Notes: a model not told the origin generated them from the sequence alone. Numbered from the stretch's first letter, positions 1 through 7,788 are shown. The stretch is 12,127 bases of DNA from Phoronis ovalis (GCA_028565635.1 JAOXYB010047536.1:1-12127), one strand, 5' to 3'. A program made the numbers and translations.

Positions 1-2
1 CT

Positions 3-116
3 CACAACTCTTATACATACAAAGATGGCTTTACAACTACAGAAACTACATCATATGATGGGCATCTGTCTGCACCCCGCAGACCTCTTGTTATAATTGT
101 TCAAGGTGATCAATAG
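3..116 (+). CDS. Possible 3'-terminal coding exon of an unidentified convergent gene (partial)
   Basis: A frame open from the left edge of the window runs 37 codons to a TAG at 114-116. It reads with ordinary codon use and includes the stretches YKDGFTTTE, SYDGHLSAPRR and PLVIIVQGDQ. The stretch is visibly less AT-rich than what follows, and a T-run typical of a 3' UTR starts just after the stop. If real, this is the C-terminus of a plus-strand gene that converges on WDR45. I do not recognise the protein. Two cautions apply. Frame 1 is also open from the edge (to the TAA at 94-96), and 37 codons is short enough to be chance. The upstream sequence is needed to decide. Confidence 0.28.
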   Translation, partial: HNSYTYKDGFTTTETTSYDGHLSAPRRPLVIIVQGDQ

Positions 117-294
117 ATCTTTTTTTTAAATGTGTACCCTATTTTGGGATTAAGATCAATTTGTGCAGGTGCTAGAGTTGATACAATGTTACACAGCATC
201 TCTTTGTATATTTACATCTCTATATGTGGATTTTGTTGCTCAGCAGTAACAATAATTTAGACAAGACTTGTTTATATTATATATACAATACTGT
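117..294. other. Intergenic sequence between convergent 3' ends
   Basis: AT-rich sequence lying left of the WDR45 poly(A) signal. I see no exon, RNA gene or clear repeat here. It would hold the 3' UTR of the possible convergent plus-strand gene. Confidence 0.4.
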
Positions 295-300
295 TTTATT
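295..300 (-). promoter_or_regulatory. WDR45: Candidate poly(A) signal (AATAAA) of WDR45
   Basis: The plus strand reads TTTATT, so the minus strand carries a canonical AATAAA about 300 bases past the WDR45 stop codon. It is the first hexamer I found downstream of the stop. Cleavage would be expected 10-30 bases further left, near 265-285. It is placed by motif and position only. Confidence 0.55.
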
Positions 301-600
301 GCATTCTTTAATACACATACAGTTAAATTAAATGTAATTATCACAATGCATTGTCGAACATTGTTCTTGTTGGTACAAGTTTTTTTCACTCTCTGAAAAT
401 AGATCATTCATGGTTCTAGCCTAATAGCATAATTAAATTGAATTGTTTGAATCATCCAGAATACTCCATTATATGTATTTTATCATGCAACAAACTTTTT
501 AACATTATTTCAAATGTTCCTCCTAACATCGCTATATTCTGCCTATTTGTCTTGTTTGTTTCAATAAGCCAGTTACACCTTCTAATATTCTACTACTATT
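301..600 (-). other. WDR45: WDR45 3' untranslated region
   Basis: Sequence between the TAA at 603-601 and the candidate poly(A) signal. It is AT-rich and noncoding in every frame that would continue the gene. Plus-strand reading frames across 438-734 are chance openings. An ATTAAA on the plus strand at 327-332 could serve a convergent transcript. Confidence 0.5.
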
Positions 601-710
601 TTAAAATGGATCGTCCTCTCCCATATCCAAGTACACAGCATATTCTTCTCTGTTACAATTGCCTTCTGGTGAAAACACGTACTTATGAAATGTGCCATCA
701 ACACATATTG
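601..710 (-). CDS. WDR45: WDR45 coding exon 11 (stop codon)
   Basis: 110 bp encoding residues 306-340 and the TAA at 603-601: [20 protein letters not shown], then [15 protein letters not shown]. The acidic C-terminal tail corresponds to the acidic end of WIPI4. A longer reading frame across 582-833 on this strand is a different frame and is not used. Confidence 0.95.
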
Positions 711-3700
711 CTGAAAATAAACCTGAATTATTAAACCGGATCTCTCGATGCGGCTCATGAACAGACTAAAAATTTGTGTAAAATTGGCAAAGTTTGACTG
801 CTCGAATACACTCGGGCAATTCAATACTGCCACAATATTACTGGGGTAAAGTATTGATTCATAACAATTGAAAGCAGGTATAAAAGCCGTTTGCTATTTT
901 AAGAGAAATATCTGACATAATGATTAACGTAAGGCAATTAATATTTGAATTGAAAATGAAATTAAATTGTAATTAAGTTAAAGATCTGTTTAACTAACCA
1001 ATTACAGATTTTTGTTGTCCAAATGCGCAAATGCATGCACACTCAGCTGGAACAGTAAAACTTGCTAAACCCCACTGCGATTCGACGTAAGGCCCTAAGA
1101 AACCCATTTTTTTGAATCTGTAAAAGAATCAGAATGTGTATGGTGAAATATAATTCAATCATACAAGGTTGTTTAGAAATTAATTTGATTATTAATAAAT
1201 GTTTTCATATTGTTATAGAATTATTACACATTTCTTTTAAATAAATCCTGAAAATTTTCAAAAGTCAAGATTATCATTCTGCAAAATCAATATTGATGGT
1301 AAATATGCTGTCGTATCACACTTACGTCGATGTCTTATTTAGACTTTGTTTTTCTATAGCAAATATATGCACAGTTCCTTTGTCACTGGATGCACAAAGA
1401 AATTCTGAGTCATGGCTAAAATTAATACTGAAAAACAAGAAAGAAACAATGTAAATAACATAATTTTAAACATATTATCTTTCTGGTATACCTGCTTTTA
1501 ATTATCGAAAGGCTGTCTAAAGTCTGTAGTTCAGTCAGCTAAAATAAACTGACTGTGGATTATTACATAAAATGTACTACAACATTATAAAATTTAACAT
1601 GATCATTTATTACATGTCACATAAACTAAACAATTACAGGTACCATTTGTAAAACATGACAGATTCATTCACCCAAGCTCTTCATAATTTCCAGGACTGC
1701 TTTTGCAGATACGAAACATTGTACATCACCATTTCCATACTAATTTAATAACTAATAAAATTAAGTTGATTCTAACAAACTTTAGTATGAAAATAGATAT
1801 TTACATGGATTATATTATATGGATGAATACATTTAGTAACCTAACATACCAATATAATGTTGCTGGATCTGCCCCTCTTCTTAGTTCTGTTATCATTCTT
1901 TTATTTTGCACATCAAACACTCGTATTAAAGTACCCTACAAAAAAATTATGTTGAATTCATGATATATTTCCAAAATCACTTTTGTGAAAACGTGACACT
2001 AATATTTTCAGACATTTCTTGTGAGATCACTAAAATACAGTAGCAAAAGAAAATTCTAGGAAAAGATGGATGTTTTTAACCTTTTCAGCCTGCATACGGC
2101 TAGTTGTCAAATTGGCAGAATATTTGAGCGGGAGATTTGGGATTTTCAAACAATTTTGTATTGAAAGCATGACAGAAAACGAGCTACAAAGCCGGAATCT
2201 CACATTCACAACAGGAGACATGACAGATAAAAGCCTGAGATAAAGTTAAGTTAAACCTAAAACTAATACTGTTCAGTAACAAATCTACCCAAGTCTGTCC
2301 CTAAAATACATCAGGAATGTTAATTTGATCATGGATAATAATGCAAAAGAGTATGTCAGAAAACAATACTTTCAACTTATACTGCAGTATTAAACGAAGG
2401 CATTTTGGTAGAATCTTTTAACAAATGGCACTCTTGAAAAATAATTTTACCTTTTTAGAAGCCGTAGCTATTCTTGTTCCCTGTTGATTTACAGCAATGC
2501 AAGCTAACTCATTCTCATGAGCGTTGATGGTTATTGGAGCAGTAGAAGATGAAGGCTCTGTAGATGCAAGATCCTGCATAGAAAAATACAATCATCTCGG
2601 TTATCTCAGTTCACGGATAGCTGCGTACATGCATATGATATTTGTTAAGAGTCAGCAACCATATCTACTACCAGGCACAAAAACATCAGATTTTTGATTC
2701 TTGCATGGAATGTTTTTCAATGATTTCTCTGCTGTTCTTCCAAGATGATTTTGGAATAAAATGAAAGATAATGCAATTTGAACTTACTTTTCATTGCAAC
2801 TTGTTGGAAATTTTGGTATAAATTAAGGGCCCGTATAAGGGCAATGCTGTATTTTCCTTATCGTGAGTTTTAAATACTGATACATTGACATTAACCTATA
2901 AGTTACTATAATTGCTTAATTTTCAGTTTCAAAACTTGTACAGAAAATAATTGTCTCAGTGACTAAACAAATTTTCTGTGAATATTTGATACTGTTACTA
3001 TTGAGTTGAATGGAAAAATCAATAGGCTATTTTCATGCATTTCAAGGTATCATCATTAAAACCTTTGACCCCAGAATGCTTCAGTTTTTAAAAATAATAA
3101 TACAATTCCTGGTTTTTAAAACTTGACTTATGAATACATTAAGCCAAGAAATTAATTCAAGTAATAAATAATATTACTAAATAATTGTTTATCTTATTAA
3201 AGATGAAATTTTTTGTTTTGGTTTTGGCTCAGTATGCAAAGGAAGCAGCATTTTATGAGTTAATTACATGAACGCACAGAGAAATACGTCATTGTCCATT
3301 CACAAAATGAGACATGCATGACAATTGGGTCCATGATTTGCTTCACCAATTTCAAGGAAATAATCTCTTGCATCCTAATATGATGCTACTTACCACTAAC
3401 TGCAGGCTTCCACATTTGTGTCCAGGAAAAGCTAGAATCTGTCTGTCTAGTGCAGGACTAACTTCACAAAGACCTAGTGTATAAAAATGTGATATAAAAC
3501 AAATAATAAACTGTACATATAGTTGCAGCTTTATAGGCAAAGAGAATTAGTAGACACTTGTAAATAACAGAATGTTTAATGTTGAGTTATCTTGTGTCGT
3601 AAGAGTGGAAATTAATCTTGGGCCACTGCAATTTTCTGGTGCATGATGTATGGAAATATTGTTCTAAATCAATTTTCCATAACCTTGTTCACTAAATGAT

Positions 3701-6700
3701 AAATTTTATCAGTGCTGTCATAAAAATATTAGCCTTATGAGAGAACCTGGCAACAACAACTTTCACCCACCAGGTGGCACTTTTTTTTATTAAACAAGAA
3801 TATTTTGGGCTAATCATTTATCCACTGACAGAATTGTTATTTGTATACATAAGGCGTTGGCCATTTAAGTGAAATAAAGTAATATGTGATTAAGTATCTT
3901 ATAATGATTTATTTGACAAAACGTTTTATAAAATTCATAAAACAGAAGTGACTAGTGTATTATACTAAACTTATAGGAAGCCAAACATTAATGTGTTTTT
4001 TTTTTTTGTAATTATATTAAATTCCAGTTTAAACAAGTAAGAGATATGTTACTATAAAGACTCAATAAGATGTATACCTTTTGGATTATCTCGCGTATCA
4101 AATGATGCTAATTTCTGTGGTTCTTGTGGAAAACTAAAGATATGTACTTGATTCCTCAATACAACGATCAATCTAGAACAGACAACAGAATGAGAAAATA
4201 TGGAAACAATTTATATTCTACTTAATTGTAATAAAAGTCAGATCTTACGTTAGCAACTTGCTTTGTTATATGAAGGCAAATAAACAATCCCTTCCAGCAT
4301 ACAGTAATGAATTATTCTACAACAAACATTTTGGCCAGTTCCAATTACCCCCCGAAAATGAATTATTTTAAAAAGCATTATGGATTGCATATAAAAGCAT
4401 GCATATCACTATCTAGTGCAGACAATTTGTTTGACATAATTTTGTTACTAATAATGACACTTTTTGATACCTATCTCTTCTTAGTCTCACACCAACAACC
4501 GGTTGGGCAAATGTTAATTCCATTCTAAACTTCTTTTGAAAATCATCCCATATCAAAACTAAAATTGATACACACACTTTAAATTAGTTTTCTCAACAGC
4601 ATGCTTGAAACTTAAATATAACAGACTTAAAATTCTGTTTAATCCTCTCCACATACAAATGAGATTCTAATGGCTGATTTCTTCACCCATTAGAGTTCCT
4701 CATTTGATTCTGCGACAAAAACAGAACAATTAATTGCTAAGTAAGAAAACTTGGATGTTTGCAGAACTTGAATTGAAGTTGATTCCAAATAATCACAAGA
4801 ACTTTTTTTAGTAAGAAATGAAATATGTTAAGGTGAACATACATCTGAGTGTGCTGCATTCATTTTTAATATTTATTTATCTACCTTATTTGCAATATTT
4901 TGGAAAGTCAAATTACTGTTAAATCAAAATAATACAACATGTAAATCCTGCTTTTCCAAACCTGTATTAGCAGCAGGCATCCCTCCTCCACCAACAACAG
5001 CAATGAGGTTGGTTTGGTACAACATTTCAGCCATAGATAGGCTTCCTGTTTGATCAGCACCTGTAAAAACGGACATTTCAAAATCCCTCTGAAGAGAACC
5101 ATCGACACTGCAAGACTCTACATGTTTGCCAAAATGATCATTTCACAACTGGAACATTGCAGGTGGTAATTTGTTTTGCCTTGGACAACAGTCTTCAATC
5201 ACTCACATTTTGAAGAAAAACATTATTTAGTTAAATAAATAATTTGTTATATAAAATGCAACATATAGATGTAATCAGAGAGAACTGCGGCTCTTAATTA
5301 ATAGTGTGTTATAAAAATTAAAAAATGATGCTGCAAAAACACATTTAGTATGTAGTTGCAGTCCAATTGTGGTAGCCTTGGGAATAATATGACAGCTATA
5401 TGAAAACATTCTTTAGTATAGTTGTATGAAATTCGTTTACATCTTGTCTGATTTTTTTGATGGGTGGATCGTTTCGTAAACAAAGGTATGAGTTATATGA
5501 AGAAATAATACAACCATGCAGTGTTGCTTGATTCAAATTGTTGACTAACCAAGTATTTTATACTAACTATATTCTGCAGTACATACTACGCAGAGAAGTA
5601 TGTAATGACTGTTGTGTTGACAGAATAATTATTTGAGTGTAATGCATATAACTCTAAGCCAATTAGGTCTTGTCTTGTATAAAAAATCAGCAAATAAAGC
5701 TATAAATATATCTTGTTGATGGTAGTCTAGATCTGATACTAATCAGATATTTACTTATATTAGTCTCATGCAGTCTAGTCCTAATAACAGGTCCAATATA
5801 TATCTAATGTATATGTCCTAACAGTTTACAAGCCAAAATCTATCTCCTTTGAGAATTAACAAATCGAAGATGAAAATTTTTATTCAGCAATTATTATACC
5901 CCCAAAATAGTCTTAAAGTTTGTTATATCAAGTGAAGAAAGTATATTTTATTAAACCTATGTAATTTTATGTGAACAAGTCAGAGGGCAAAAATCAATTG
6001 CTTTGTAATTATCAAGAAGCTAAAACTCAACAGTCGACCAAGAAAAATGTATACTTTTTTCACGAGTTAATAATAACAAACTAATATCATTGAGCATTGC
6101 TGTATCGGAAGATTGTCATTCATTACGGGTGAGTGTTTATTAATTTGGAAAGATGATATATTTTGACTAGGAAAGTGTTAGGCCCAATACATCAGTTATT
6201 AGGCCTATTATTAGGATTAGTCTCAGTCCAGAATGTACCTAAGTGCAGTCTCTTCGTTAATGGTTCTACATTAAAAACCAACAATCCCCCTTCTGACGAA
6301 CATGTGAAGCAGCCTGAAATAACGAAAAACATTAAATATGCATCTGCCATATAGTTTAATTCATCAGAACCAATATTTGCATCTAGGTCAAATCCAGTAA
6401 CAATAGCCATTTTAATATATTTGATACTAAAAAATTGCAAATTAAATACGTGACCGTATATATGGCTGTCCAGTAAATCTTTTTTTCTCGAAGATTATTT
6501 CTCTTCAACGACAACGTAGCACAAGAGTGAAGCTGTAAAATTCACAGCAATGATAAAGGGATATAAAGTTATTAAACTGATTGGCACATAAATTCTTAAG
6601 GAAGTTATTACTTAGTCGTCAATTAGGGTCTAATATATATAGTAATCATGCAGCCTCGGAGCACGGGTTTTGTGGCCACACAATTCCGGCACAAGCTTTT

Positions 6701-6848
6701 GAACACTGGTTCAAACTCATTTTGACATACATGTTTTCAAATAAAGAAAAACGTGTGAGCAGTATCCCTCGCGCTTTCAGTTCAGAAAATCGCCTGTCTT
6801 ACCGTGTTCTTGGTTAAATCTTAAACTAGATATCTGTTTAACTGACAT
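601..6848 (-). CDS. WDR45: WDR45 / WIPI4, PI3P-binding WD40 (PROPPIN) autophagy protein, 11 coding exons, complete
   Basis: The spliced product is 340 residues, against about 360 in human WIPI4. Coding exons in minus-strand order: 6848-6803, 6313-6239, 5060-4962, 4558-4471, 4172-4078, 3473-3394, 2573-2451, 1935-1850, 1427-1326, 1117-999, 710-601. The sum is 1023 bp, an exact multiple of three, with introns in phases 1,1,1,2,1,0,0,2,2,1. Family marks in order: [11 protein letters not shown] (8-18), FNVEPL (29-34), a GGGG loop (64-67), VLIWDD (74-79), FDTRDNPKG (127-135), [16 protein letters not shown] (150-165), the lipid-binding LRRG (220-223), CINFSHDS (231-238), [11 protein letters not shown] (244-254) and [15 protein letters not shown] (303-317). 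PROPPINs bind PI3P and PI(3,5)P2 through the two arginines of this motif. WIPI4 also binds ATG2, which moves lipid from the ER to the growing phagophore. [12 protein letters not shown] and the LRRG form point to WIPI4 rather than WIPI3 or WIPI1/2. Compared with remembered human WIPI4, the loop before the last blade is shorter. No frameshift or premature stop was found. Confidence 0.95.
999..1117 (-). CDS. WDR45: WDR45 coding exon 10
   Basis: 119 bp encoding residues 266-304: [20 protein letters not shown], then [13 protein letters not shown] and QQKSVI. I chose the donor G|GTTAGT at 998 over the nearer TCT|GTAATT at 1005. Only the longer exon gives the phase 1 end needed to restore SVIAICVDG with the last exon. 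Confidence 0.92.
1326..1427 (-). CDS. WDR45: WDR45 coding exon 9
   Basis: 102 bp encoding residues 232-264: [20 protein letters not shown], then [13 protein letters not shown]. The [11 protein letters not shown] strand after the LRRG exon is typical of PROPPIN blade 6. The donor AC|GTAAGT is strong. Confidence 0.95.
1428..1849 (-). other. WDR45: WDR45 intron 8
   Basis: 422 bp, AT-rich, ending in a good acceptor, CTTGTTTTTCAG. Nothing else is visible. Confidence 0.8.
1850..1935 (-). CDS. WDR45: WDR45 coding exon 8 (carries the LRRG lipid-binding motif)
   Basis: 86 bp encoding residues 203-230: [20 protein letters not shown], then GADPATLY. L220-R221-R222-G223 is the F/LRRG motif whose two arginines sit in the two phosphoinositide pockets of PROPPINs. 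Both arginines are present. It ends in phase 2 at TG|GTATGT, and the split codon becomes Cys231. Confidence 0.95.
1936..2450 (-). other. WDR45: WDR45 intron 7
   Basis: 515 bp. A stretch at about 2090-2220 is less AT-rich than the rest and carries scattered CpGs. I cannot assign it to a gene or a repeat family. Confidence 0.75.
2451..2573 (-). CDS. WDR45: WDR45 coding exon 7
   Basis: 123 bp, phase 0 at both ends, encoding residues 162-202: [20 protein letters not shown], then [10 protein letters not shown] and [10 protein letters not shown]. This is the blade 5 strand set, ending where the GTLIR strand of the next exon begins. The acceptor is TTTCTATGCAG and the donor AAG|GTAAAA. Confidence 0.95.
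2574..3393 (-). other. WDR45: WDR45 intron 6
   Basis: 820 bp, AT-rich. I found no second exon, repeat family or RNA in it. Confidence 0.8.
3394..3473 (-). CDS. WDR45: WDR45 coding exon 6
   Basis: 80 bp encoding residues 136-161: [20 protein letters not shown], then [18 protein letters not shown] is close to invariant in WIPI4 and is what identified the gene. The donor GTG|GTAAGT is near consensus and the exon ends in phase 0. Confidence 0.96.
3474..4077 (-). other. WDR45: WDR45 intron 5
   Basis: 604 bp, AT-rich, with a T-run at 3780-3788 and another at 3997-4006. It contains a full CTCF-consensus match, listed separately at 3767-3780. Confidence 0.8.
3767..3780 (+). promoter_or_regulatory. 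CTCF-consensus match in WDR45 intron 5
   Basis: The 14 bases CCACCAGGTGGCAC agree at every position with the degenerate CTCF core CCASYAGRKGGCRS. The core also contains an 11-base palindrome, CCACC-A-GGTGG. CTCF and its core motif are conserved across bilaterians, so a binding site is possible. An E-box-type or chance match is the alternative, because CAGGTGG also fits other factors. Confidence 0.35.
4078..4172 (-). CDS. WDR45: WDR45 coding exon 5
   Basis: 95 bp encoding residues 104-134: [15 protein letters not shown], then FDTRDNPK. The DTRDNPKG turn is a strong WIPI4 signature. The acceptor is GTTCTAG and the donor AAAG|GTATAC. Confidence 0.93.
4471..4558 (-). CDS. WDR45: WDR45 coding exon 4
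   Basis: 88 bp encoding residues 75-102, beginning [14 protein letters not shown] and ending VRLRRD. The split codon at its 5' edge gives Val74, restoring the family motif V-L-I-W-D-D. It ends in phase 2 at AG|GTATCA. The plus-strand reading frame over this region is a shadow. Confidence 0.92.
4559..4961 (-). other. WDR45: WDR45 intron 3
   Basis: 403 bp, AT-rich, ending in the acceptor CAATTTTAG. I see no other feature. Confidence 0.8.
4962..5060 (-). CDS. WDR45: WDR45 coding exon 3
   Basis: 99 bp encoding residues 42-73. It reads [20 protein letters not shown] followed by a valine pair and the GGGG turn that PROPPINs show after blade 2 begins. The acceptor is TTTTTACAG. The donor ACAG|GTTTGG is a weak match to consensus but gives the right phase to exon 4. 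Confidence 0.9.
5061..6238 (-). other. WDR45: WDR45 intron 2 (longest)
   Basis: A 1178-bp AT-rich intron. It has a short perfect inverted repeat ATCTGA/TCAGAT near 5731-5748 and several scattered TAGTCT words around 5725-5780. No exon, RNA gene or recognisable mobile element is visible. Confidence 0.8.
6239..6313 (-). CDS. WDR45: WDR45 coding exon 2
   Basis: 75 bp encoding residues 17-40, including [10 protein letters not shown] and VFNVEPLTK, the end of blade 1. It is flanked by the acceptor TTTCAG and the donor AG|GTACAT, phase 1 on both sides. Confidence 0.93.
6314..6802 (-). other. WDR45: WDR45 intron 1
   Basis: A 489-bp intron from GTAAGA to a good acceptor, TTTTTCGTTATTTCAG. Apart from short chance ORFs and a lone B-box-like word near 6708, I see nothing in it. 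Confidence 0.85.
6803..6848 (-). CDS. WDR45: WDR45 coding exon 1 (start codon)
   Basis: ATG at 6848-6846 has A at -3. It encodes 15 residues, beginning [15 protein letters not shown], plus the first base of Gly16. The donor is G|GTAAGA at 6802, leaving a phase 1 intron. SLRFNQ aligns with the first strand of WIPI4, which fixes this short exon even though it is too small to stand out as an ORF. Confidence 0.9.
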
Positions 6849-6916
6849 TTTAAGCAGGGTATATCTAAGGAAAGGTGTTTTAAGAAAAGTGCTTGCAATG
6901 GTGCAGAGCGCCACTG

Positions 6917-6924
6917 TTTATAAA
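6917..6924. promoter_or_regulatory. Palindromic TATA-like octamer TTTATAAA
   Basis: TATAAA can be read on both strands here. On the minus strand it sits about 70 bases upstream of the WDR45 ATG, leaving room for a TSS near 6890 and a 5' UTR of about 40 bases. In AT-rich DNA such an octamer can easily occur by chance. Confidence 0.25.
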
Positions 6925-6957
6925 GGGATAAACATTATGGAGTGAAATATCGTGCAT

Positions 6958-6979
6958 TGTCGTAATACATTTTACGACA
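6958..6979. repeat. Perfect 8-bp inverted repeat in the promoter zone
   Basis: TGTCGTAA, a 6-base spacer TACATT, then TTACGACA. The right half with its flank reads TTTTACGAC, which resembles posterior-Hox or Caudal-type sites. Each arm has one CpG in otherwise CpG-poor DNA. It could bind a dimeric factor. Confidence 0.45.
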
Positions 6980-7125
6980 CAGTTTCACAATTGTAATAAA
7001 TTAATTACATATACTTTAGAAAAACATTAAATTTAAGAATACCATCGTATTTATTATGACTGTAGAACTTAAACAAAGTAAATGATGAAATACTAATAAT
7101 TTGTTTCACTAATTATCGTCAAGCA

Positions 7126-7281
7126 ATGTCGTTAACAAACGATATTATACGAGATCGCCATGTTCTTTTTGTTATAGCGGTTTCGCCGGAACTGCTGTTA
7201 CAGAGTACAAATTGTGTTGTCGCAGATCGCCAGTCACGTCATCTAGTTATTGCATCTGTGTCTTCAAACAATCAGGCACTC
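7126..7281 (+). other. DCAF7: CpG-rich block, candidate noncoding first exon/core promoter of DCAF7
   Basis: I count 11 CpGs between 7126 and 7283, far denser than nearby sequence. It contains CGCCAT (7156-7161, YY1-like), CCGGAA (7186-7191, ETS-like) and GTCACGTCA (7233-7241, CRE/E-box-like), and ends in a consensus donor CTC|GTAAGT at 7282. An open frame of 52 codons runs from ATG 7126 to exactly this donor. Spliced to the acceptor at 8953-8954, the next codon would be TGA, so it cannot extend DCAF7 and would at most be an upstream ORF. I read this as the 5' UTR exon of DCAF7 or its promoter. A first exon of WDR45 on the other strand is not excluded. Confidence 0.4.
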
Positions 7282-7494
7282 GTAAGTATCATAGTTGTTT
7301 CATATTTTGCTGATAGATCGCTCTATAAGCGAATTTTATTTTATCTGTGACCACTCAGCTAAACAGTAAACTGGAATAAGATTCAACTGTACTCTGTACT
7401 CACTGTAGTGGAGTGAGATTCAGATTGTGAATGTTGTGGAATCGAACTGATATGCTGTTTTGCCAGAGATGCTATCCAAGTGTTATAATTCATG

Positions 7495-7788
7495 GGAACT
7501 GGTAGCCGAGTGGTTATGCTACTGGTCTGTCACCACTGTTCAACTGTGGAGCTTTTCTGATAAAGGCATGTATGACAGTATGTGCACCTCGGTTCATGTG
7601 ACAAGGCCAAGGGTTCTGAAGTGATTCCTGCCAGACTCTAAGAATTTTTCTCCGGGCATTCGAGTGCATGACCTCCTTTAGTCGTTTATAGATAATTACG
7701 CTGATTTTCCTCCCAAAACCACTCTCGGCTGGCCCTTGCCTTAGGAGACCAGTTCTTAAGAACGGAAAGGGCTCCCGAGGTTAAAATA
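7495..7788 (+). mobile_element. tRNA-derived SINE-like element (degenerate)
   Basis: TAGCCGAGTGG at 7503-7513 fits the RNA polymerase III A box of tRNA genes in full and looks like the D-arm of a Ser/Leu-type tRNA. A weak B box, TGTTCAACTGT, follows at 7537-7547, with 34 bases between the box starts. The roughly 240 bases after this are less AT-rich and include TTTCTCCGGGCATTCGAGTG and TTTTCCTCCCAAAACCACTC. Similar words occur in the conserved central domains of many invertebrate SINEs, as far as I recall. The right end is set at the return to AT-rich DNA. No clear target-site duplication or A-tail is left, so the copy appears old. Confidence 0.55.

Larger units (their letters stand above)
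6849..7125. promoter_or_regulatory. Probable shared promoter zone between WDR45 and DCAF7
   Basis: This AT-rich spacer lies immediately upstream of the WDR45 start codon and left of the CpG-rich block. It contains a palindromic TATA-like octamer at 6917-6924 and a perfect inverted repeat at 6958-6979. No coding exon was found. Divergent transcription from here or from the adjacent CpG block is inferred from gene orientation only. Confidence 0.45.

Noticed and set aside
438-734. Plus-strand 98-codon open frame
   Set aside because: It overlaps the last WDR45 exon in antisense and the 3' UTR, and shows no domain or convincing codon pattern.
999-1010. WDR45 exon 10 ending at the nearer donor TCT|GTAATT (after 1006)
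   Set aside because: It would end in phase 0 and break the frame with exon 11. The donor at 998 restores the conserved SVIAICVDG.
6163-6354. Plus-strand frame over WDR45 exon 2
   Set aside because: It is the antisense shadow of a well-supported WDR45 exon.
6192-6440. WDR45 starting at one of the methionines within this minus-strand frame
   Set aside because: The bases before GCFTC form a clear acceptor (TTTTTCGTTATTTCAG), and a true first exon with SLRFNQEH, in the right phase, lies at 6848-6803.
6708-6718. tRNA gene or SINE suggested by a B-box-like GGTTCAAACTC
   Set aside because: No A box at a suitable distance and no cloverleaf can be drawn. It is a single word inside WDR45 intron 1.
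601-6848. Assignment of the minus-strand gene to WDR45B/WIPI3 or WIPI1/2
   Set aside because: [21 protein letters not shown], the LRRG form and the short acidic tail fit WIPI4 better than the FPGTHTGHVQLV-type sequence I recall for WIPI3.
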